From Tausonia pullulans (Eukaryota > Basidiomycota > Tremellomycetes > Cystofilobasidiales > Mrakiaceae): 64,000 nucleotides of DNA. The translations under genes were made by a program, and so were the position numbers. Position 1 is the first letter of the stretch, and each line of letters starts with the position of its first letter. Where the stretch lies: contig OX637621.1 of the NCBI GenBank assembly GCA_951802195.1, forward strand, positions 744,001 through 808,000, written 5' to 3'. Below are positions 46,414 to 57,074 of this stretch, in pieces. Under the pieces are notes generated by a model. That model saw only the letters and a program-made list of their open reading frames with translations. It was not told the origin of the DNA and did not search any database.

Positions 46414-47080
46414 AGAAGAGGACGCGGAAAAGGAAATGGGGAATGAGATGTGGCGTGCTGGCAAATTCGGTCTTCCGGTTGTTGCTTCCTGTGCTCTGTA
46501 CTTCTCTCGGCTCCAAGGTGGGGCCAGAGGTCCTTCTTAGAAAAATGTATGATAGGTTTTCCTCTCTGTGGCATCCGTCTCCGCTACACGTGAGCGACGA
46601 TCGTCACGTTCACGCTCACGTTCACGCGCACGATCCCGTTTGTGCTGTCCTCGAAATCGCTGCTCCCTTCCTCATGATGCCAAGCCTTCCAGTCGGCTAT
46701 AGTCCTCGTGGAGCTACCTGAGTATGTTGCTCGCACTCCGCCTGCTTGGATAGCGAGATCCAACTGCTCAGCTGTCTCCTTCGCTTGCTCGCTCGCTCGC
46801 TCCTCCTCTCCCTTCTCCACCACGTCAGTCGCCCTTCCAGCTGGCACCCTCTTTCAAGACGGGTTTGGTGCTTGCCAAGCCTGAAAAGACTCTCTCGAAA
46901 TATCCATAGGGAGAATTCCAGCCTCCCCGCCTACAACAGTCGCGTCCGCGGGCTTTACGCGTCCCTGGCTGGCTGGTTGGCTCGTCGTGCCTTTGCTTTC
47001 TCTTCGACCACCACCCCCAGTGCCGACCACCTGTGCCTTTTGCAGCCTTGTCCGCGGCGAAGAGCAAGACATTGCCTGAC
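46414..47080. other. intergenic, promoter of the antiporter gene
   Basis: 667 bp between two transporter genes. It includes short repeats of CACGTTCACGCT near 46600 and of CGCTCGCT near 46790-46802. No gene is seen. Confidence 0.4.
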
Positions 47081-50000
47081 ATGCCAGTCATCGACGTGAA
47101 TCAGATCAACGTCAGTCGCTGGTTTCCATTCGCCCGGTCTTCCTTCATCTGTCTTCATGCAGCCTGAGTGATGATCCAATGACGGGAGGGCCGGAAACTA
47201 GGACACTGACAGGCCTCCTCGCTCATGCCCGATCATGCCCGCACATATGTCACTTAGATATCCATGTCTCTTGTGAGTGGTTAGACGCTGCGCTCTACTA
47301 TCAGACCTTAATAGAGGGACTGGGCAGCGGGCTGAGGCTGAAGCTAACTCGCTCCTCTCGGCAGATCGGAGGCTGGATCGTCATCGTCGGTAAGCCGGAC
47401 TGCGATCATGCCATGTTGGCCGGCATCCTCTAACAGGTCTCCTTACCACCAGGCCTCATCACCTACATTCTCAAGGAGCGGCTCTATCTCTCAGAGGCCC
47501 TCCTCGCGCTCGTCTTCGGCATCCTTGTGGGGCCCTCAGCTCTCAACTGGTTCGACCCGGCGAGCTGGACATCATCGGCTGAAGGTGGGCGGGATCTCAC
47601 GTTCGAGATCGTAAGGATCGCGATTGGCATCCAGGTCTTGTTTGCTGGGATAGCTCTGCCCAAGTGAGTCATGACTCGAGGGTGAAGATGTCGACCTGCA
47701 AAGTGGCCGAGTACGATCTCAAAAGAACCCTGCTGACATGCTGCTTCGTCATCGTCCGTCGCCAGGGCATATCTTAAGAAGGAATGGCAGTCTCTTAGTG
47801 TGCTCCTACTCCCTATCATGGTCTGCGCGTGGTTCATGTCCTCGTGAGTCTGTCGTTTTTACTCGTTTCCTGCGGCTTGTGAGAGATGGCCGACGCCTCA
47901 TCGTAATCTCATACAGTCTCGCCATTTGGGCCCTCTTCCACCGCATCACCTTTGTACGTCCGATTTCCAGAGGTACCCTGCGAAGTAGCTCACGCATTCA
48001 TAACAAACAGCTCGAGGCTCTCGTCGTTGGCGCGTGAGTGCGGATAAGCGACTGAAAAGAGGACGTCTCGTCTGATGCCCCTCGCTTTGTTCAGCTGTGT
48101 CACACCTACCGATCCCGTCCTGGCCAACTCCATCACCAAGGGTGAGTGCGGGAAGGAGTGCGATCTTCAGCAAGCCTGCTGATATCTGCGACTGCAGGTA
48201 AATTCGCGGAGCAGCACGTCCCAGCGCACGTCCGAAATAGTGCGTAGAGCATGACCATCTTGTTTTTTTCTATCCTCCACTGATAGCCACTTTGAGCTTC
48301 AGTTATTGTTGCTGAAGTGGGTAGTCTGGATTCCAAATAGATTACACACAGCTGCTGACCAGTTTCTTCATCAGTCCGGCGCCAACGACGGTCTCGGGTG
48401 AGGGAGGGCCCGATTATTTCCCTCTCGCTACATTGCCCTCTGACGCTCGACTTGCCTTGTCAGCTTCCCCTTCATGTTCTTGGCTCTCTATCTCATCCTT
48501 TACAAGCATGAGAACCACGATGAGATTTCGACACTCGGACAGGCGATCGGCAAATGGTGCGGCCTCATACCTCTACGAAGAACATAGGCACGCAGGGGTA
48601 CTAACTTGGCCTATTACAGGTTCTATGAGATTTGGCTTTATTCTATTGTCCTTTCTATCGTGGAAGGCTTCGTCATTGGACAGTGAGTGTGCACCGCAAC
48701 ATCTAATTCGCCCTCCTCTTTTATTAGTCAGCTCCCGGCGCACTAGCTTCTTCCTCTTTCTTCACGACTCGTCATTAACCTCTCAGAGATATATCGCTGA
48801 CTTCAGTCTTCTTCTGTGCGTGCTAGTCTCGCCCGAATTGCTCTCAACTGGGCGAGGCGCCATCACGTGCGTAGAGTGGCGCCTCGCTTTCCCTCTCGAC
48901 CGTGCTCTGACCGCCTTCTCCACAGTACATCGACCACGACAACTTTCTGGGCTACGGAATTGGCCTTGCTCTATTTACTCTTGGTGTTATTGGCCTCGTT
49001 GGCGGTGACGACCTCCTCTGCTGCTTCATCGCGTGAGTTGCGATGAGGGCTGCCCCTTTCACGCGCCCCTTAACTTACCTTCCTCTCGAAATTCAGAGGC
49101 AATGCCCTCAGTTGGGACGATGCGTACCGAGTTGTGCGCAGAATCTTGTTGTCTTTACAAGGGGCCGTTTCTGACGTAATTGTGTTTCGCGGCCCCTTCA
49201 GGACACGGAGGACGACAGCTTCCAAGATGTCATTGATTGTGGGTTGTTCAAGTCATTTTGACGAATTGGACAACACTAAATATTTTGACTTTCTCAGCTC
49301 TCCTCAACACGGCGACATTCATTTGTGAGTGGGACTTTGCAAAGGGGGAAGGAAGCTTGCCGTCCTGACGAGGCACCCACAAGACATCGGCGCAATCATA
49401 CCGTGGTCGCAGCTGAACAATGCGGACCTCGGTCCGTCTAGTCTCACATTATCCTGTATTATTATTCTCGACTCAATTGTTCTCAACAGGCTTCTCCGTC
49501 TGGCGCTTTGTCGTCGTGGGTATCATGATCCTCGTCATCCGCCGTCTCCCTTGGGTCCTCGCCTTCAAGGGCATCACTCCAGCCTTCAGTACCTACCGCG
49601 AGGCCGCTTTTGCGGTGAGTTTTAATTTCAAGCACCCACGCCTGACCGGCTTGCTCACTCTCTTCCTCTCTTCTCGTCGGCTCCTCAGGGGTGGTTCGGT
49701 GAGTTCTGCAACTATCCATCGCTCGTTCGTCTACTGATACGTTCTCGTTTGATACAGGCCCCATCGGCGTCTCCGCCATATATTACGTCCAGGTCGCCCT
49801 GCGCGAGCTGCCCGACGACGACTACCTGCACAACATTCGGTCGTCGATTATTCCTGTCAGTCTTACAGAGCGCCGAGCAGTCTGTAGTCCCTCATGGGGT
49901 CCACTGCTGATCTCTCTCCTTGCCAGATCGTCTATTTCGTCGTCTTCTGCTCAATCCTCGTGCACGGATGCACAATCCCTGCGTCCAAGGTGATTCGACG

Positions 50001-50878
50001 GACAGGCTTGTCTTCAGAGCACTCGCTGACGCCTCATCTCTTTCTCAGTCCTTCGGCCGCGCTCGCACCTTCACGCGCACTCTCAGTATTGCTAGTGCCC
50101 GGAGCGGACGCAATACCAACACTGTCCCGGATTCGGCTGCCATAACTCCAAAGGTGGACAGCACCAACACAGCGACCGCCACGCCGGCTCCCTCGCGACC
50201 GGCCTCGCCCGGCGCGCGCGATGTCCGGTTTGCACCGCTTACCACTCCTTACAAGGCCACCGTGACCGAAGGATTTTCTTCTGCGGATCCTAACCTTCAC
50301 GCTGGAGAGCGAGCCTTCTACGAGGGCGAACAGGTCTCCATTGGTGCGCGGTCCCTGTTCTGCACGCAGCTAGCGCTTCATCCTTTGCTTATTTCCCGCT
50401 CCTACCTCCGGTCCCTCCTACCTCACGGCAGAGGCCTGTGATGGCGAGGCCCACCGCGTGGTCACCAAGAAGGCGTTCGACGACGTCAATGGTGCCTCTG
50501 AGGATGCTCCGTCCCCGTCTAGAGGTTCATGGTGGCACCGTCGTGTTGCTCCAGAAACCCCTTATGAGGCCGCTGTGCGCGCTAGAGACACCCGCGTGGC
50601 GTCTGACGCAGCTCAGGCTTCGCAGGGTAAGTCGGTGCTCAGTCTCGTGTTCTTTGGCGACGCATGTTCACTGACGGGTAGCATCGATCGCATGCATGAA
50701 AATAAGCGGCTGCGCCACCCAGTCCGGTCGTCTCGGAGGAGGAACTCCGCCAGAGCTGAAGTTGGAAACAGAGGGCATCCCGGGCTCTTCTTATTGTTGG
50801 ACTCGCCCTTTCATGTCCTCCCAGCAGCAGCTTCTTCCGCCATCTTTCCTCCAATTTCCAAGCGCTTGTGCGATTTAG
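47081..50878 (+). CDS. plasma-membrane cation/H+ antiporter, Nha1/Sod2 family
   Basis: A gene of many short exons, roughly 650 residues. Nha1-type proteins export Na+ (and often K+) in exchange for H+ across the plasma membrane. The first exon (47081-47110) encodes MPVIDVNQIN; a possible 15-nt exon before 47275 (ISMSL) leads into GGWIVIVGLITYILKERLYL. Conserved membrane blocks follow: ALLALVFGILVGPSALNWF, IGIQVLFAGIALPKAYL, VVGACVTPTDPVLANSI, KGKFAEQHVPAHVR, the ion-site block AESGANDGLGFPFMF, NFLGYGIGLALFTLGVIGLV, GNALSWDDAYR, TATFIYIGAIIPWSQ, and WFGPIGVSAIYYVQVA followed by VVFCSILVHGCTIPASKSFG. The cytosolic tail (about 200 residues) is polar and ends with KLETEGIPGSS and a stop at 50878. 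The exact last exon is less certain than the core. Confidence 0.9.
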
Positions 50879-51551
50879 CCGACCAATACGACGCCTTGTG
50901 CTTGACCATCGAATCATGTCTTGTCGGCGTGCTCTGTGGCAAGCGGATGAGATAAGACGTCTCGGCTGGCGAACAAGCGCTGCCCGGCGCTGATGAGATC
51001 AGCTGGGCTGTCGGTGGCCCTTGGTGAGAACCAAGATTAGATCTGACAACTGAACAAAGCAAAGATGGGACCGAGAAGGAGCAGTTGGAAGAGATCATAG
51101 CCCCGGCCTCCACCGAGCGAAAAGGAAGAAATCACGGCAGCCATCGACGTGTGCAATGCGGAGCTGATGCCTGGGGTACGTCACCTCTGCAATTGCTCCT
51201 TTCCTTACGCAGGCTTGACTGATGGGAGCCCGTTCCAAAGTTCTTTCCACAGGAGAACGAGGCCTCTCGTATCCTGGGGAAAGGGCGACAAAGAGCTGGA
51301 GGATGCGATGATAATTGACGAGTCTTGGCTTCCCCTGATACGCTTTTCTTACCTTGTTTCGGTTCCGGTGTCGGCTTATGTCTCTGGAGCAGATTCTTGG
51401 ACGAACAAGCTCTCTGATCTTCTCGAGTGTCTAGGGTCCTTTCACGTTGAGGGAGGAAGGTTGATGACAGAAGTACTCGATCCTCGCATCGCATCGCGGT
51501 CCAGCCGCTCCGCTGCCCCTGACGGCAACTCACTACCCCCTCTTTCCTCCA
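50879..51551. other. convergent intergenic stretch
   Basis: 673 bp between the 3' end of the antiporter gene and the 3' end of the minus-strand SH3 gene. Composition differs little from other intergenic regions, and no conserved coding or RNA segment was recognised. Confidence 0.4.
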
Positions 51552-52508
51552 TCACCGCCTCCCAAACTTCGGCACCAGCCCCACCGCCCCTTCCTTCGCC
51601 CTCTCCGCCATCGTCGGCTTATAAGCCGGCTTTAACGGCCTCTCCTTGCACTCCTCCATCGCTTGATCACTTCCCGTCCTGCTCAGCTGGCGTATGGGAG
51701 GGGGTTGGTCGGACGTTGGAGCAGAGCGCGCTGCGAAGGAAGATCCGCGTGGAAGAGGAGGGGCGAGGACGATGGGCTGGGAGGAGAGGGAGGAGGAGGT
51801 GGAGGAGAATGAGGAGACAGTGGAAGGGGGGGCGGAAGAGGCGGAGGGTTGGCGGGTCGGCATGGGCGGTTTGACAAGAGTTGAGGGTCGAGCTGGGGCG
51901 GCTGGAGATGGATATGGGTAAGGGAGAGGGGTGAGGTAGTTTGTGGGCTTGGAGAGAGGGAAGAAGCCCATTTAATGAGGTGGCGAAAGAGGGGGATAGA
52001 AACCGGAGTCTGAACTCAATGACGCAGAGTACGTACAACGAGGCCCCGCTGACCCGACGCAGTGACAGCCGTGCACCACTCCTCCCTCCTCGAAGAAACA
52101 GCGAGTACAATCTCACCAGGCCCCAGGGGGATCTCGTCCTGAGACAGTCACGAAGGGGGCGAGCGTCAGCGGTCGGTTTGGCCGCGAGTGCGGGCACGTG
52201 AAATCGCGCCTCTCTATGCGACAGCACTCACGTCCGCCGCGACCTCCCACGACCTGCGCGTTACGCGTCCAAGGATTAGCGTCACCGATTGCGCATCAAG
52301 GTTGAAAAAGGAGCAGTATCGCTCTGAGGGGGAGAGAGAGCAGAGCGCACCACTGAGCCTGGCACTGGACCGGCAGCGCATCAAGCAAGTCCGCGGCCCG
52401 TCCAGCCTCGAGGCCGTTCAGTTCGACGAGACGGTCGAGATCCCGGGCGATGCGCGAAGCAGCGGCAAGGATCTCCGTGGAGGAGCTGCTGATAGCGGAG
52501 GGATGCAT
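51552..52508 (-). CDS. small SH3-domain protein
   Basis: Four exons (52508-52351, 52253-52232, 52138-52037, 51947-51552) give about 225 residues. The N-terminal 50 residues form a helix-rich segment (TEILAAASRIARDLDRLVEL). The SH3 domain is rebuilt across three introns: WEVAADDEIPLGPGEIV, where DEIPLGPGE matches the family DELxLxxGD, then REEWCTAVTASGQRGLVPTN and YLTPL, the usual GLxPxNYL end. The Trp of EEW is the conserved ligand-binding Trp. The C-terminal 130 residues are Pro/Ser-rich. This is shorter than most fungal SH3 adaptors. Partners cannot be inferred; SH3 adaptors commonly act in actin or polarity complexes. The third acceptor was chosen because it restores the SH3 consensus. Confidence 0.72.
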
Positions 52509-53302
52509 TCGTCTGCAGAAGAGTGGGGTGGCTGTAGGGAGACTACAACATTCCTTGTCTCTCAAGGTCGGAACGGGGCTCACTCAGGAGGCGGGTGGGG
52601 TCGGGGGGAGGGTCGTGCGTCTAAGGGCAACAACCAACGCCTATTTCTCTGTCTCTGAATCGACATGAGCGACATGGCGATAGCATATGAGAGAGAGGGA
52701 GGTAGATATATTGTTTCACGTGGGCACATCCGCTTGCATTGTTTGCGAATCGTCCTCGTCTTAGCGAAAGTATGCGTGGGTATAATCAAGTCCGGCGTAA
52801 TCACTCCCCTATTCTCCCTCCTTCACATCGGGCTTATCCCTTTTATTTCCAGAACTCGTGCGATGCGATTCCCAGTCCAACTGGGTCTTGAAGAGATGAA
52901 TGGCCCGTTAGTTGCCATTGCCTTCAGTTGTGTCGTTTGGACTGATCCAACGACCGAAAAACGACTGATGGTCCCGATGGAGTCGGGTCGCGCACTTTGC
53001 AAGTTCCGGATGGTAATGAGAGATGAAGAGATGAAGGCTGACCATGGGACGAACATGATGGGTGCAAAGCATGTCGCTCGGGTAGAAGGAGGACGCATAC
53101 ACGCAAGCCGGATGCATCGTGCATGCTCGACTGGCCTAAAACGAGGCGTCCGCCTGCGTGACGAGGGTGTCTGCGAATGAAGAGGAGGGCCTTCATCAGT
53201 TGGATCACCCAAGACACCATATATGTTGAGGCAGACTCACGACTTGGAACTAGCCGTCACCTCGCGTCGAGCGCGTAGACGCTCTGCGCCTCTCTCTCCA
53301 CC
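52509..53302. other. intergenic stretch with only chance open frames
   Basis: 794 bp between the start of the SH3 gene and the end of the next minus-strand gene. Long frames exist on both strands over 52665-53212 but lack the C/G-ending codon use of neighbouring genes and show no motif. It likely holds the SH3 gene promoter. Confidence 0.4.
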
Positions 53303-53733
53303 TCAAGCCGTCTCCTCGAGCTTCACCTTCTTGGCCTCTGGCTCGGCAGGACTCCCCAGCGATTCGGCCTTCTTCTGAGGGATCGGCAACAGCTCGACGA
53401 GTGGCAGTGGAGCGAGCGCCTTTGCGTCTGGCGGGCCAGGGAGGGAGGGCATCTTAGGGCCTGCAGAGCCCTCTGTCAGCTTCAGTCGGGAGCTTGTGAG
53501 TGCAAAAACAGATACGGACCGGCGACGAGCGTCCTGATGGCTTGTAGCTTGTCGAGCGTGGCGCGGGTCTCGTCGACAGACTCCCCGAGCACGGGCATCG
53601 TCGAGGGGAGAGAGCCAAGGGCGGCGGTAAGGTCCGACAACGGCTTGGGAACGGCGGGTGTCGTCGCCATCGAAGCCAGCGCGGACGGAGAGGGGGCAGC
53701 GGCGACGACTGGCAGCGGGGCTGGGTCGGTCAT
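53303..53733 (-). CDS. small Pro/Ala-rich protein, function unknown
   Basis: Two exons (53733-53520 and 53460-53303) give about 123 residues. The 59-nt intron is phase 1 and both sides show strong coding character. The protein begins MTDPAPLPVV, has a probable amphipathic helix in the middle (DETRATLDKLQAIRTLV), and ends in a Lys/Glu segment (EAKKVKLEETA) that includes a short basic patch. I do not recognise a family. Small size and a nuclear-localisation-like KKVK suggest a subunit of a nuclear complex, but this is speculative. Its start lies 202 bp from the divergent coiled-coil membrane gene at 53935. Confidence 0.55.
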
Positions 53734-53934
53734 GGGAGGCTGATGTCGCCGTCGATAGACAGACAAGGTGGCCAGAGACGGTGACACAGACGACTCACGG
53801 CGAGACGGCCGGAGAAGTCAAGTGCGGCCGGCCCGCCTCGCTCACTCTTCCTCAACCACCATCTCTTGTCGCTGCACACACCTCCACACCTTCAGCCCGA
53901 CCACCACACACCCCCCACCTCTTCATTCTTAGCC

Positions 53935-55455
53935 ATGTCCTCCTGGGCCGACGTCGCCGCCAAGAACGCGCCTCCCCCGTCCGAGCAGGTCCGTCCCTCC
54001 TCCTCTTTGCCCTGCTGCCGCTCTGCCGGCCTTCGTCGGCCCTCTTGCTTGCTCCTATCGTCTGACACCCCCTCACCCCCGCCATCCATCCCTCCAGCCC
54101 CAGCCGGACCAGAACCTCCTCGAGGGACACTTTGACGGCGAGGAGCCCACGGGCGCTCCGCTCGACGGCGGCGTCGTCGTCGCCCCGCACGACTTCAAGG
54201 AGGTGAGACGGCCAAGGAAGGGGAGGCGAAGCGTGTGGATCCGGCACGGTTGGCTGACGACCTGTTCCTTGCCGCGCTCCTCCCGCAGAACCCCATCGTG
54301 AGCTTCCTTCTCCCTTGAATACCAGACATCAGGGATCGAGCATGCGGCGAAGACAAGCGAAGACAGGCGAAGAGGACCAGGAGCGGAAGAGGGCAAGGGA
54401 GGAAGCCGTCTTCCTCTTCCCTCCCTCTCCCTCGGGGGCGCATGATGTCACGGGGGAGCGAGGGCGAGGCGCTCCGCCCGTGGAAGAGCCAGGCCTTCCT
54501 CTTCTCGATGATTCTCCCTCGCCCCTCGCACTTCCCTTCCTCCACCTCCGTTTCATCCACGGCGTATCACTCAATTGCGCGCCCGTGGCCTTTCTCTGTC
54601 CCTCTTTCCCGCCCCGCCAACGCACCCCCCTCGGCACCCGTCGTTCCGTACTAACCACCTCTCTCCCCCAGGCCACTGAGACCCCTGTCACCGTCCAGCG
54701 CGACGCCGATTACGCCGAGAAGCAGGCGGCCGAGGCCAAGGCCGCCGCCGAGAAGAAGGCTGAGGAGCTCGCTGCCGAGGCCAAGGAGGTCAAGGAGGAG
54801 GTCAAGGACAAGGCTGAGGAGGTCTCGGCCAAGGCCGGCGAGACTGCCAGGGACCTCAAGGCGAAGGCCGAGGAGGCTGGCGAGGGGATCAGGCACAAAG
54901 CAGTCGAGGCGGAGAAGTACCTCTCTGAGGAGGCTAAGAAGGCTAAGGCCTGGGCTGAGAAGGAGGGCAAGGAGATCAAGAAGGAGGGAGCTAGCGTAGG
55001 TCGCTCTTCTCCTTGTCTCCTTGAGTCTGGCTGGCAGCGCCTGATACTAACGACGATTGCCCTTCTCCTTCAATTAGATTTACCGCTCGCTCGTCACCAT
55101 CCTCTCGCAGCCCCGAGTCTTTGTTCCCCTGATCTCTGCCCGTGAGTCTCCCAAGAATGCGCACCTCCTCGCGCGGGCCTGACATCCCTCCTCGCTTGCT
55201 TCCAGTCGACCTCGCCCTCCTCGGCTTCCTCGGTCTCCAGGCTCAGAAGCAGCAGGAGTTCCGGAGGCCCTTCGACCGCCGGGTCGTCTCGGCGGTCGCC
55301 GTCGGAGTTGGCGCCCTCTTCTCGATCCAGGGGTGCGTCGTAGGCGCTCTCCTCTCCTTACAAGACGTGAAAGCTGACGCCGCCATCTGCTCGCTCGCAG
55401 TGTCGCTGCTAACGCGTACTTCTCAAAGCGGAACTACGACGGAACCCGCAAATAA
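53935..55455 (+). CDS. coiled-coil membrane protein, possibly OM14-like
   Basis: Seven exons (53935-53988, 54098-54202, 54289-54297, 54672-54995, 55078-55141, 55206-55332, 55401-55455) give about 245 residues. The N-terminus is MSSWADVAAKNAPPPSEQ. Residues about 65-165 form a long charged, Ala/Lys/Glu-rich amphipathic helix of LEA or apolipoprotein type (repeats like AEEVSAKAGETARDLKAKAE). The C-terminal 80 residues contain two or three hydrophobic helices (VTILSQPRVFVPLIS, LALLGFLGLQ, VSAVAVGVGALFSIQG) and end NAYFSKRNYDGTRK. That last pattern recalls the mitochondrial outer membrane protein OM14, but this is memory of a general pattern, not a computed match. Exon 3 is a 9-nt microexon flanked by CCCGCAG and GTGAGC; skipping it would also keep the frame. 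The intron after it is 374 nt. Confidence 0.65.
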
Positions 55456-55710
55456 ATGCTGTTCCAGACTTCCTGTGTCCTCTGCCGCCTCTCCCTCTCG
55501 ACCGATGGATCCTTGCGTTCAACCTCGACTCCTCTTCTTTCTTATCCACCTCTCATCCATATTGTGGTCTCTTTCTTTTCATCGCCTGTTTTTTCCGCTC
55601 TCGACGATGGGCTATGACTCTAATCGCTTGTGTACATCGGGCGAAGACCTTGGAAAAGCCGGCCACAGAACCCCACCCCTCACAATCCTCCATCAACCCT
55701 CGTCCAACGC

Positions 55711-56643
55711 TCACTGCCAGTTGTCTATCAGTCCATAATGCATCGCCCCGCTCGGTTTCGGTTTGAAGTTGTAAATGTCGCGCAGCTCCTCGTTTGGGTT
55801 CCTCGGCGGCAGCGGGGCAGCGATCTCGACTTTGGGAGGTTCCGCCTTGGCCAGCTGGAGTGAAGGGTGGAAGTCAGCCAGCGGATAGAGAGAGAGAGAG
55901 AGCAGAGGGGAATAGCGATGGAGAGGGCAACACACAGAGATGGCAATCGTCCGCTATAAATGAGAGAAGAAGAGAAGGAGCGGGGGTGTGCATCCAGGAG
56001 TCAGAGCGCGGGATCCTGTCTCGTTCGACGCGTCGTCTACCTGTCTCTGTATCCGTCCTGCCACCCATCCCTGAACCTCAGGGAGAAAGGCAAGCGGACA
56101 AACAGACAGACAGATAGACAAAGGAAAGAAAGAAATTCCAACTCACCCCCCCAGTTTGCACCTTCCCATCCAGCTCCAACGCTTTCCTCGCGCTCTCCTC
56201 CGACGTGAACTCGATGAACGCATAGCCCGTGCCTCTACCCTTCTTCGAGGCGGGAACCTTCACGTCGACGATGGGCTCCGAAGGACCGAGAGCTTCTTCG
56301 AAGAGGGCACGAATTTCGGATGAGGTGTGCTTGTAGGGGAAGTTGAGGGCGAAGATCCGGTTGCGGGGCTCTGGGTGTGGTATGTGTGTAAGAGAGACAA
56401 GAGAGACGACACATGGCATGAGCGACGAGGTGGAACACGCGTCAACGCAAGAACAACCACAAGCAATGCATCAGGTAGAAGCTCTAGCTTCTCTCCCCCG
56501 GGGCTGAGCTGACCTTCAAAGTCGGACGAGAGTGAAGGCGTTGCTGCTGGCCGAGAGGACGAGAGGCGGAGGGGGTTGGTGCTGAAGGAGAGTCGAAGAG
56601 GGAGAGCAGCAGCGGCGCGGGTGGCCAGCCGGGAGGAGGACAT
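55711..56643 (-). CDS. single-RRM RNA-binding protein, probably mitochondrial
   Basis: Three exons (56643-56514, 56370-56147, 55854-55711) give about 165 residues. The N-terminal 40 residues are rich in Ser, Arg, Ala and Leu with no acidic residues (MSSSRLATRAAAALPLRLSF), typical of a mitochondrial presequence. The RRM covers about residues 45-118: NRIFALNFPYKHTSSEIRAL is the RNP2 strand and first helix, and GRGTGYAFIEFTSEESARKA is the RNP1 strand (GYAFIEF) with its aromatics intact. The C-terminus is short and Pro/Asn-rich (KPKPSGAMHYGLIDNWQ). The introns (143 and about 292 nt) are longer than usual here, so a further small exon cannot be excluded. Confidence 0.78.
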
Positions 56644-57074
56644 GTCGGAGAAGAGGTCGGTAAGAGTGGGTCCGGGGAGTAAGATTGAGCGGCCGCGTGA
56701 AGAGAGACAAGGCGAGGATAAGGCGGTCGAAGGGAAGGTGGCGGTTGAGGAGGAATGTATGCCGGCCAGCCGCTTCTTGCCCTTGAAGGTCGCGACTTTT
56801 CGAGACGACGCGCCTCGACTCGTCTACTGTCAACCACCTCAGCTCGGAGCTAGCTCATCGCAGTTCATCTCCTCGTCGGCAACAGTCCACCGAGCATCTC
56901 ATCCTCGAGCTAGCTCGCTCTCTATCTGGCCGAAGATCCCTCGGGGCTAACGTTTCATTCGCGCCTGCTGTCCCTCCGCTCGCCGCGTCTCAACTGTCGG
57001 AGCTGTCGCGCTTCCGCCTCCCTTCCCCCTTCTTCCGTCCTCCCTCGGGTCAGAGACTCGATGAGCCTTGAGGC
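56644..57074. other. divergent promoter between two RRM genes
   Basis: 431 bp between the starts of two RRM-protein genes transcribed apart. Contains GAGCTAGCTC repeats near 56843-56853 and 56911-56919 (CTCGGAGCTAGCTC and CTCGAGCTAGCTC), which could be a repeated regulatory site. Confidence 0.4.

Noticed and set aside
51149-51874. Long plus-strand frame over the 3' half of the SH3 gene
   Set aside because: It is antisense to an exon that completes an SH3-domain protein, and its own translation is low complexity.
52665-53212. Long open frames on both strands between the SH3 gene and the next gene
   Set aside because: Codon use is unlike neighbouring genes, no domain or splice context is seen, and both strands are open over the same bases, which suggests composition effects.
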